From NCBI GenBank assembly GCA_012271065.1, contig JAAXHE010000022.1, forward strand, positions 1 through 9,474: a DNA stretch of 9,474 nt. The letters are read 5' to 3'. Shown piece by piece: positions 1 to 6,348 of the stretch. Within the stretch, counting starts at the first letter, position 1. Each line of letters opens with the position of its first letter. Source of the stretch: Candidatus Latescibacterota bacterium (GTDB lineage: Bacteria; Latescibacterota; UBA2968; GCA-2709665). Position numbers and translations under genes: made by a program. The notes under the pieces are model-generated. The model did not search any database and was not told the DNA's origin. It saw only the letters and a program-made list of their open reading frames with translations.

Positions 1-35
1 GGTTGGGAGACGCGATAGTTATCACAGGCAATCAT
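1..35 (-). CDS. Possible start of a further minus-strand gene (partial, product unknown)
   Basis: On the minus strand an ATG at 35-33 opens a frame that stays open to the window edge and reads MIACDNYRVSQ. It is preceded by a good ribosome-binding site, AGGGGGAA, read from 49 down to 42, which leaves 6-8 bases to the ATG. The G-run site resembles those of the two recognised secreted proteins in this window. The frame has the same direction as the TonB receptor, whose stop lies about 225 bp upstream, so it could be the next gene downstream or have its own promoter. Eleven codons are too few to name a product or to exclude chance. Confidence 0.4.
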   Translation of the reverse strand, partial: MIACDNYRVSQ

Positions 36-47
36 CAACAGTTCCCC

Positions 48-76
48 CTGAATTCGACGTATTGGATTGTATTCAG
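48..76. promoter_or_regulatory. Inverted repeat CTGAAT-N17-ATTCAG with a -10-like hexamer
   Basis: CTGAAT at 48-53 and ATTCAG at 71-76 form a perfect 6-bp inverted repeat with a 17-nt spacer in an AT-rich patch. Reading the minus strand, the hexamer TACAAT lies inside it at 73-68, one mismatch from TATAAT. I could not find a convincing -35 element at standard spacing. The site is just upstream of the putative gene start at 35, so it could be its promoter or operator. A chance match is a real possibility. Confidence 0.25.
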
Positions 77-226
77 TGGCTCGACCGCGCCGGCAGCGGT
101 ACACAACCGACGAATACGCCGCCTGAACCCGCCGCCGACAGCCTCATCGAAGAATCAGCCAATGAGCGCCATGCGGCGTCGTTGCGCCCTGAACCGACCT
201 GATCAAATGCGGGTCGGGCTAAACTC

Positions 227-253
227 CTTTCGCAGGCTTCGCCACGGCGAAAG
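227..253 (-). terminator. Candidate hairpin terminator of the TonB receptor gene
   Basis: CTTTCGC at 227-233 and GCGAAAG at 247-253 make a perfect 7-bp stem with a 13-nt loop. It begins 8 bp after the receptor stop codon in the direction of transcription. A shorter alternative stem, TTCGC/GCGAA with a 4-nt loop, lies within the same stretch (238-251). There is no proper U tract after it, only GAGTTTAG, so intrinsic termination would be weak. It may instead protect the 3' end of the mRNA. Confidence 0.35.
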
Positions 254-261
254 TTTCCCGC

Positions 262-2685
262 TTACTGAAACCTGTATCCGTACCGCAAACCGATCGTGCG
301 TGGCCGGTTGGTGGTGGAGATTGTATCCCAGAACAAATTGCCGAGAGGGTCTGCAAAGTTCTCATGGTAGAGCGTGATGACCGCCCTCTCATCGGTGACG
401 TTGTCCAGGAACAGATCGAGCGACCAGTGGTCACCCTGTACCCCGGTCGAGAGATTCAGGATCGTGTATGCCTTCTGCACGCGCCGGCCAGAGTCGTCCA
501 GCCGACTCCAGGAATCGTCGGTATGCGTCAACGCAGCCTGAACGTGGCCGGGGCGATTACCGTAGTTGACGTTCAGGCGACCGGTCGCGGTCAACTGTAT
601 CTTGGGAATAAACGGCATCTGCGCGCCTTTCTCGGCAGTCGGGGTCTCCCCGGCCATTTCGTCTTCAAGACTCGTCCAGAACGACTCCCGCAACTCGGCC
701 CTGTTGTACGTGCCGGCAAACGTCAATGTCAGGTCTTCGGTCGCAGCGAATACCAGGTCCATTTCGGCGCCGGTTGTCTGTGCATTGCCGACATTCTGGA
801 TGATCGTGAGAATCGAGACGTCAAGGTCGTGGTAGGAAAGCTGGAAATCGTCCCATTTCATCAGGTAGGCCGCCCCATTGAAACGCAAGCGGCCGTCCAG
901 CCACATGGTTTTCCAGCCGACTTCGTAGTTGTCCACAAAATCCGGGTCGTATTTCGGGAGGAACTGTCCCGCGCTCCTCGCCCGGTTGACCCCACCGGCC
1001 CGGAACCCCTCGGAATACGTGAAGTACACCATCTTGTCATCGTCCAGGCGGTAGTTGACGCTGAACTTGTAGGTATTGCCCTTGCCTTTCGATACATCGT
1101 CGATGTTCGTGGCCTTTTCGGCACAAGGGGCCTGTATCACGCCGTCGACTATGCAGCCGCGGTTGGCATGACCGTTGTATCCGACCAGAGAGTTCCTGAA
1201 CGAGAAGCGGCGGTAACCGCCGACCACGGTCAGACTGTCGGTAATGTCGTACTCGACTTCACCGAAAAACGCCTTGTCGCGGTCGACGCGGTTCTGGTCG
1301 GTCTGCCAGATGACCAGGTCGTTCGGGACCAGCGACGGCGGGCTTACCGGCCAGATGATACTGCCCAGCGGGTCCATGCCCGGGACGTTCCAGCGCAGGT
1401 CGAAATCGTGCTCCTGACGCTGATAGAACAGCCCCGCCGTCCAGCGCAATCTCCCTTCCGCCGATGACTGCACGCGAAGCTCGTGGCTCGTGCGCTTGAA
1501 GTACTCGTCACGGGAGATGAACTGATTCGGGTCGGTGCACTCATAAGTCGTGTAGTCGGAATTCGACGAGTGGTGATAGCAGCCGGTCGAGTTGTTCTGG
1601 TAGTAGCTGTAATAGTAGTTCTGCAGATACTGCGCGTAGCCGATGTAATCTTCCGACCGTTCGGCATCACGGTGCAGGTAGGTTCCCGCATAAACCACAT
1701 TGAGGTCGCCGATGTCGCCATCGAGGGTCAATGAGGCCTGGTACCAGTCATCTTCATAGGTATCGGGCCAGTGCCGCTGTATCTTCAGGTCGCCGAGATC
1801 CTCCGGGTCGTGCTGCCAGACGCCCTGCGAGTCCTGCTTCTGGTAAATGATGCCGGGCGATGCAGTCCAGTTGTCATTGAGGTCCACCTTCAGCATCGCG
1901 CGCGCTCCGCTGATCTTGGCGGTGTTGAAATCTTTCTCGACCAACTCCGAGTTGTCGCTGGAGAACCCCTCGGGCCCGGGAAAAACTATGGTGCCCTGCA
2001 CGTTGTCGACGTACCCGGCCGTCTCCTTGTGCCATCCCACCAGGCGGATGGCGGCTCGTTCAGACACCGGTATATTGGCAAATCCCTCGAGCGTATAGCC
2101 GATATCGCCCTTGTTTACGGAATGCACGCCCAGGTCGACGCCGGCATCGAATTCGCCGACTTCGGGCTTGTTGGTAATGATGCGCAGCGTGCCGGCCTGG
2201 CTGCTGGCGCCGAAGAACGTTCCCTGGGGCCCTGCCAGAGATTCGATGCGCGCGACGTCATAGATGTGCATGTCGAGAAGGTGATTGATCGTCGTGATCG
2301 GTTGTTCGTCGAGATAAACCCCGACACTCGGCATCGAAGCGGAGTGATTGCCGTCCCCGCCGCTGGCTATTCCGCGCATATAAACCTGCGATATGCCGGG
2401 GCGGTCGTGGATGAACGAAATGGTCGGCAGAAACAGAACAAAGTCCTGGAAACCATCGAGATTCAGATCTTCGATCTGCTGATTCCCCAGCACCTGCACG
2501 GAAACAGGTACGTCCTGGAGATTCTCGGTGCGCTTCTGTGCCGTTACGATGATTTCCTCCAGCACTGTTTCCTGGGCCAGCGCCGTCAGTCCCGGACTCA
2601 TTGCCGCAACCACGGCGACTGCCATCGGCGTCATGGCAAAGCGTTTTCCGGAACAGGTCTCAGGTTGCGATTTGTGTTTGGCCAT
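262..2685 (-). CDS. TonB-dependent outer-membrane receptor
   Basis: A complete 807-residue outer-membrane receptor that would import a substrate across the outer membrane using TonB/ExbBD energy. I chose the ATG at 2685 (MAKHKSQ) over an in-frame ATG at 2715 because AAGGGGGGGA lies just before it. Residues 1-37 look like a signal peptide (hydrophobic PMAVAVVAAM, cleavage after TALA). A TonB-box-like VLEEIIVTAQKR follows at 41-52, then the plug domain to about 175 with VYMRGIAS (101-108), GVYLDEQPI (122-130) and GPQGTFFGASSQAGTLRI (152-169). The last motif is typical of a receptor clade of high-GC Proteobacteria. The rest is a 22-strand barrel by homology, with YFTYSEGFRAGGVN (554-567) and LFLDNVTDERA (758-768). 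Two cysteine pairs (369/383 and 511/521) may form loop disulfides. The last residues are YRFQ, so the usual C-terminal aromatic residue is penultimate. It is divergent from the sulfotransferase gene. The substrate is unknown. Confidence 0.95.
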   Translation of the reverse strand: MAKHKSQPETCSGKRFAMTPMAVAVVAAMSPGLTALAQETVLEEIIVTAQKRTENLQDVPVSVQVLGNQQIEDLNLDGFQDFVLFLPTISFIHDRPGISQVYMRGIASGGDGNHSASMPSVGVYLDEQPITTINHLLDMHIYDVARIESLAGPQGTFFGASSQAGTLRIITNKPEVGEFDAGVDLGVHSVNKGDIGYTLEGFANIPVSERAAIRLVGWHKETAGYVDNVQGTIVFPGPEGFSSDNSELVEKDFNTAKISGARAMLKVDLNDNWTASPGIIYQKQDSQGVWQHDPEDLGDLKIQRHWPDTYEDDWYQASLTLDGDIGDLNVVYAGTYLHRDAERSEDYIGYAQYLQNYYYSYYQNNSTGCYHHSSNSDYTTYECTDPNQFISRDEYFKRTSHELRVQSSAEGRLRWTAGLFYQRQEHDFDLRWNVPGMDPLGSIIWPVSPPSLVPNDLVIWQTDQNRVDRDKAFFGEVEYDITDSLTVVGGYRRFSFRNSLVGYNGHANRGCIVDGVIQAPCAEKATNIDDVSKGKGNTYKFSVNYRLDDDKMVYFTYSEGFRAGGVNRARSAGQFLPKYDPDFVDNYEVGWKTMWLDGRLRFNGAAYLMKWDDFQLSYHDLDVSILTIIQNVGNAQTTGAEMDLVFAATEDLTLTFAGTYNRAELRESFWTSLEDEMAGETPTAEKGAQMPFIPKIQLTATGRLNVNYGNRPGHVQAALTHTDDSWSRLDDSGRRVQKAYTILNLSTGVQGDHWSLDLFLDNVTDERAVITLYHENFADPLGNLFWDTISTTNRPRTIGLRYGYRFQ

Positions 2686-2691
2686 CGTGTT

Positions 2692-2700
2692 CCCCCCCTT
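2692..2700 (-). promoter_or_regulatory. Ribosome-binding site with a G7 run, TonB receptor
   Basis: Read on the minus strand, AAGGGGGGGA lies about 6 bases before the ATG at 2685. This supports that start over the upstream in-frame ATG at 2715. The seven-G homopolymer lies inside the Shine-Dalgarno region, so slippage would change its strength or spacing without altering the protein. Confidence 0.7.
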
Positions 2701-2715
2701 GATCAGGCCGATCAA
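2699..2715 (-). promoter_or_regulatory. 5'UTR hairpin abutting the receptor ribosome-binding site
   Basis: TTGATC at 2699-2704 and GATCAA at 2710-2715 form a perfect 6-bp inverted repeat around a 5-nt loop. In the receptor mRNA the stem ends right beside the G7 ribosome-binding site without pairing with it. It could be an mRNA-stabilising or translation-tuning hairpin, or a small operator. No function is demonstrated. Confidence 0.35.
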
Positions 2716-2786
2716 ACTCTCGATGCAATTGGCAAAACAACCAGGTTATGTGGGTTCCTCCCTCATCCAATTTGCTGTTATTCGAT

Positions 2787-2810
2787 TTGGAATACCATAC
2801 TGCATTCCCA
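2787..2810. promoter_or_regulatory. 24-bp dyad, candidate operator in the divergent promoter region
   Basis: Two inverted half-sites of form TNGGAATNC face each other: TTGGAATACC from 2787 on the plus strand and TGGGAATGCA from 2810 on the minus strand, matching at 7 of 10 positions. The core is GGAAT (2789-2793) and ATTCC (2804-2808) with 10 bases between. The left half also holds a shorter near-palindrome, TGGAATACCA (2788-2797), with one mismatched pair, which recalls TGG-N4-CCA operators of GntR- or LacI-type repressors. It overlaps where a -35 for the sulfotransferase gene should be and lies downstream of the receptor TTGACA. No regulator gene is present in the window. Confidence 0.4.
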
Positions 2811-2848
2811 CACAATATGATGTCAAGGGCATCGCGGGAAAAACGCCA

Positions 2849-4867
2849 GTGAAGACCATGATTTCAACAGCCCCGAATCCCGGCGGCGATCTGCGGACCG
2901 CGCTGGAACATGCGGCCCGCCTGTTGCACATTGATCCGCGCATGGCTGAACGGCAGGCCAGGGAAATCCTCAGGGTCCATCCGAACGTGGAACCTGCCGG
3001 GAGAATTCTCGGCGCCGCCTACCGCCTGCAGGGGCAGCCAAAAAAGGGTTTGGCCGTTCTGGAACCGCTGGCCCGGCAAAACGGGGACTCGGTGGGCCTG
3101 TTGCATGAACTGGGGCTCTGCCTGGGCGCCGCCGGGCGGGGACAGGAGGCGATCGATTGCCTGCGCCGGGCCGTTGGCCTGAATCCGAAGCACGCCGGCG
3201 CCTGGCGTACCCTCGGCGATCAACTCAGCGCCGCCGGTGACGAAGAGGAAAGCCGGAAAGCGTACGAGAAGCACCTGGGGGCATCCACGCGGCATCCCGA
3301 ACTGATCGAGGCCGCCGGTCACCTGCACGGGAACCGGGTGGGAAAGGCTGAGCGCCTGGTTCGAGACGTGCTGAAACGCGACCCGGTCGACGTGAACGCG
3401 ATACGCATGCTGGCTGAAATCGGCATCAGGACGGGTCACCTGGAGGACGCTCAAAACCTTCTCGAGCGCTGCCTCGAACTGGCGCCCGACTTCCGTCTTG
3501 CACGTCACGGATACGCCAGCCTGCTCATGCGCCGCAACGAGCTCGAACGATCCCTGGCCGAAGTCGACGGACTGTTGACCTCGGAACCCAGGAACCCGGC
3601 CTACCTGATACTCAAGGGAGCGGTACTTGCACGCAAGGGCGATCATCTCCCCGCGCTCGAGATCTACGAATCACTGTTCGAATCGTATCCTGGCCACGGT
3701 AGCGCGCAGATGTTTTACGGCCACACGCTGAAGACGGTGGGCAGGGTGGACGATGCCGTCAGGGCCTATCGCAAGGCCATCGCGCTGACCCCGAACAACG
3801 GCGAAGTTTACTGGAGCCTGGCAAACCTCAAGACTTTTGAATTCACCGAGGAAGACATCGCGGAAATGCGCGAACGGTTTCAGCCGGAAACCGGCGACCC
3901 CGACGATCAGGGTCACCTCGCATTTGCGCTCGGCAAGGCATTTGAAGACCGCGAAGAGTTCGGCCGGTCGTTTCGGTTCTACGAGCAAGGCAACCGAATC
4001 CGCGCCCAGGGCCATCGCCACAACACGAAAATCAACATCATGGACACCGCCCGCCAGATCAGGAGCCTCGACGCCGGCTTTTTTCGGGCGCGGAGGAATC
4101 ACGGCTGCACAGCGGCAGACCCGATCTTCGTGGTCGGCCTGCCACGCTCCGGTTCGACACTTGTCGAACAGATACTGGCCAGCCATTCGCAGGTGGAAGG
4201 GACGTCCGAACTACCCGACATCATTGCAATTTCCAGGAGACTCGCTGCCGCTTCGCGCGAGAACCCGGCGGGAAAGTACCCGGAGATTCTTGCCGATCTG
4301 CCGCCGGAAAAGTTCCGGGAACTTGGGGAAAGTTATCTCGAAACGACCCGTGTGCAGCGAACCGGAACGCCCCGTTTCATCGACAAGATGCCGAACAACT
4401 TTCGCCACATCGGCCTCATTCACCTGATCCTTCCGAACGCCAGGATCATTGACGCCCGGCGCCATCCGATGGGCGCGTGTTTCTCGGGTTTCAAACAGCT
4501 CTTCGCCAGTGGGCAGACGTTCACCTACGACCTGGCCGGCATCGGCTATTACTACCGCGACTACATCAAGCTCATGGATCACTGGGACGAGGTGCTTCCC
4601 GGCCGCGTGTACCGGGTTCAATACGAGGATATGGTCAACAACACCGAGTTCGAGATCCGTCGCCTGCTCGAGCATTGCGGGCTCGAGTTCGAGCCACAGT
4701 GCCTGCGCTTTCACGAGACGGAACGCGCGGTGCGCACTCCGAGTTCAGAGCAGGTCCGGAGGCCCGTGTACACCGAGGGGCTGGAACAGTGGCGGCACTA
4801 TGAAGCGCACCTTGCGCCGTTGAAGAAAGCGCTCGGGCCGCTGCTCGATCGCTACCCCATCGACTGA
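2849..4867 (+). CDS. TPR-repeat sulfotransferase (Sulfotransfer_3-like, PAPS-dependent)
   Basis: A complete 672-residue protein that joins an N-terminal helical repeat domain to a C-terminal sulfotransferase. Residues ~15-330 form about eight TPR-like units, for example GAWRTLGDQLSAAGDEEESRKAYEK (split across 117-141) and repeats around 183-212, 250-280 and 286-315. The catalytic domain (~424-665) has the 5'-phosphosulfate loop VGLPRSGSTL (429-438), a TPST-like SELPDI with candidate catalytic Glu454, FIDKMPNNFRHIGL (510-523), the 3'-phosphate site RRHPMGACFS (537-546; Arg538, Ser546) and RTPSSEQVRRPVYT (629-642). It should transfer sulfate from PAPS to an unknown acceptor, with the TPR domain perhaps presenting a peptide or glycan. 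No signal peptide or membrane segment is seen, so it is probably cytoplasmic. I prefer GTG at 2849 because GCGGGAA (2834-2840) lies 8 bases before it; ATG at 2858 is the alternative. His539 replaces the Asp I would expect after the arginine pair. Confidence 0.92.
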   Translation: MKTMISTAPNPGGDLRTALEHAARLLHIDPRMAERQAREILRVHPNVEPAGRILGAAYRLQGQPKKGLAVLEPLARQNGDSVGLLHELGLCLGAAGRGQEAIDCLRRAVGLNPKHAGAWRTLGDQLSAAGDEEESRKAYEKHLGASTRHPELIEAAGHLHGNRVGKAERLVRDVLKRDPVDVNAIRMLAEIGIRTGHLEDAQNLLERCLELAPDFRLARHGYASLLMRRNELERSLAEVDGLLTSEPRNPAYLILKGAVLARKGDHLPALEIYESLFESYPGHGSAQMFYGHTLKTVGRVDDAVRAYRKAIALTPNNGEVYWSLANLKTFEFTEEDIAEMRERFQPETGDPDDQGHLAFALGKAFEDREEFGRSFRFYEQGNRIRAQGHRHNTKINIMDTARQIRSLDAGFFRARRNHGCTAADPIFVVGLPRSGSTLVEQILASHSQVEGTSELPDIIAISRRLAAASRENPAGKYPEILADLPPEKFRELGESYLETTRVQRTGTPRFIDKMPNNFRHIGLIHLILPNARIIDARRHPMGACFSGFKQLFASGQTFTYDLAGIGYYYRDYIKLMDHWDEVLPGRVYRVQYEDMVNNTEFEIRRLLEHCGLEFEPQCLRFHETERAVRTPSSEQVRRPVYTEGLEQWRHYEAHLAPLKKALGPLLDRYPID

Positions 4868-4903
4868 GCGGCCGCCCACCGTCGGTTTCGGCCGATCGGA
4901 CGC

Positions 4904-6313
4904 TCAGTCGTATCCGATCAGTACCGCCACGATCAGCGCAAGCGAACCGGCAATCACGATCTTGACCATGAATGGCCAGATGAATCGCAACCAGCGGTCA
5001 TAGGGCACTCCGGCCATCGCCAGAATGCCGACAAGCACGTACTGCGTCGGAATCAGAATGTTGCTGAATCCGTCCCCGAACTGAAAAGCCAGCACGGCTA
5101 CCTGTCTGCTCACGCCGACGATGTCCGCCAGTGGCGCCATGATGGGCATCGTGACATAGGCCTGGCCGCTGCCCGACGGTATGAAGAAGTTGGCAAGGGA
5201 CTGCACGAAAAACATTCCGACCGCGGAGACGGCCCCCGGAAGCTCCCGGATGGGAATGCTGATGCCGTAGACCATCGTGTCCACGACACCGCCTTCGTCG
5301 AGAACCACCTGAATGGCGCGCGCGACGCCAATCAGCAGGGCCACGCTCGTCAGGCTGCCCGCGCCCCTGCTGAACTCCACCGCCGTCCGGTCCGGGCTCA
5401 TGCGGGCGATGACGGCGACCATCAGTGTCAGCCCGGCAAACAGCCCCTGCATCTCGAACAGGCCCCATTTCCACACGCTCATGCCGTAGATGAGCAGCAC
5501 CATCGCAACACCCAGGGCGGCCATGATGGCCTTTTGTTCGACAGTCATGGGAGGCAGTTTGCCGAGCGCCGAGGTGTCCTGATCCGCCGGAATCGCCGCT
5601 CCGTCCGGAACGCTCACATCGGCCACGAGACTGCGTGACGGATCCCGCTCGATCTTCTTCGCGTAGGACCAGACGTGATGTATGCCGATGGGCACGAAGA
5701 CGAAGAACAGCGCCAGCCGATACCAGAGACCCGATGCGGGCTCCAGGCCGGCAATATCCTGAGCGATCAACGTCGTGAACGGGTTGATGAGCGCGACGCC
5801 GAATCCGGCTCCGTAGCCGATCATGATGATGCCGATGGCTGTCAGCCTGTCGTAGCCCAGGGCGATGCACAGGCTCACCAGAATCGGCACGAAGGGATAG
5901 TATTCTTCACCGAAACCGACGGTGGCCGACCCGAACGCAAACAGGGTCGTGCCGCCAGCCACCAGCCAGAATGGCCGATTTCCCCAGCGCCGCAACAGTG
6001 CCGCCATCCCGGCCTCGAGCGAACCCGTGGCACGGAGCACCGCAAACAGGCCGCCGATGATGAATACGAAAAAGATGATCTCGTGGGCGCCGCTGAAGCC
6101 CTTGGGAATGGCGGTCAGGGCTGCGAAGGGCGATACCGGCGCGGCGTCCGGCGTCAGGTGGAAGCTGCCCGGCACCACCTGCGGGCGGCCGGCCTCGTTC
6201 TCGATGCGATCGAAGGACCCCGCCGGGATCAGGTAGGTGAGAACCTGGGCCAGCACCACCATCGAGAAAAGTATGACCAGCGTGTGCGGGACCCTGAGTC
6301 TTCGTTTCGTCAT
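4904..6313 (-). CDS. YfcC/DcuC-family inner-membrane carrier
   Basis: A complete 469-residue polytopic membrane protein with about 11-12 hydrophobic segments, including 10-30, 78-95, 113-131, 140-152, 157-184, 197-213, 262-280, 288-303, 361-377 and 448-467. It matches the C4-dicarboxylate anaerobic carrier/YfcC family of the ion-transporter superfamily. Signature stretches are FGEEYYPFVPI (134-144), NPFTTLIAQ (177-185), NFFIPSGSGQAYVTMP (375-390) and QFGDGFSNILIPTQ (411-424), including the paired re-entrant-type loops. The family includes carriers assigned to dicarboxylates, arginine/ornithine or peptide products; the substrate here is unresolved. The start follows the propeller gene stop by 35 bp and has no clear ribosome-binding site, so it is probably co-transcribed and perhaps translationally coupled. 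The hydrophilic loop at ~217-258 is cytoplasmic or periplasmic, not assigned. Confidence 0.92.
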   Translation of the reverse strand: MTKRRLRVPHTLVILFSMVVLAQVLTYLIPAGSFDRIENEAGRPQVVPGSFHLTPDAAPVSPFAALTAIPKGFSGAHEIIFFVFIIGGLFAVLRATGSLEAGMAALLRRWGNRPFWLVAGGTTLFAFGSATVGFGEEYYPFVPILVSLCIALGYDRLTAIGIIMIGYGAGFGVALINPFTTLIAQDIAGLEPASGLWYRLALFFVFVPIGIHHVWSYAKKIERDPSRSLVADVSVPDGAAIPADQDTSALGKLPPMTVEQKAIMAALGVAMVLLIYGMSVWKWGLFEMQGLFAGLTLMVAVIARMSPDRTAVEFSRGAGSLTSVALLIGVARAIQVVLDEGGVVDTMVYGISIPIRELPGAVSAVGMFFVQSLANFFIPSGSGQAYVTMPIMAPLADIVGVSRQVAVLAFQFGDGFSNILIPTQYVLVGILAMAGVPYDRWLRFIWPFMVKIVIAGSLALIVAVLIGYD

Positions 6314-6348
6314 GATGGGGCTTGCGTGTCTGCTTGCCGGTGAGGGAT

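Larger units (their letters stand above)
2686..2848. promoter_or_regulatory. Divergent control region between receptor and sulfotransferase
   Basis: This 163-bp region is clearly more AT-rich than the flanking genes and must hold the promoters of both. For the plus strand, TATGAT at 2816-2821 is one mismatch from the -10 consensus and would start transcription about 20 bases before the sulfotransferase start; no good -35 is visible. For the minus strand, a perfect TTGACA is read from 2826 to 2821, abutting and sharing a base with TATGAT. Its -10 would be poor (CAGTAT at 18-bp spacing), and the receptor leader would be about 105 bases. The promoters therefore appear back-to-back and overlapping, which suggests coordinated or mutually exclusive control. 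Confidence 0.5.

Noticed and set aside
3..377. Plus-strand open frame at the left edge
   Set aside because: It overlaps the receptor 3' end antisense, has no ribosome-binding site in view, and has a low-complexity Arg/Pro-rich translation.
364..1467. Long plus-strand open frame (367 codons) opposite the TonB receptor
   Set aside because: It is wholly antisense to a gene with clear motifs, has no domain signature, and is the kind of frame GC-rich third positions create.
1771..2820. Plus-strand open frame (349 codons) across the receptor N-terminus
   Set aside because: It is antisense to the signal peptide and plug of the receptor, runs through the promoter region, and has no recognisable motif.
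2528..2848. Upstream extension of the sulfotransferase to an ATG at 2528
   Set aside because: It would overlap the receptor start and translate the whole AT-rich control region. The residues show no TPR pattern, and a better start with a ribosome-binding site is at 2849.
4868..4903. Bidirectional terminator between the convergent sulfotransferase and carrier genes
   Set aside because: Only 4-bp stems (TCGG/CCGA or CGTC/GACG) and no T tract are present in the 36-bp gap, too weak to call.
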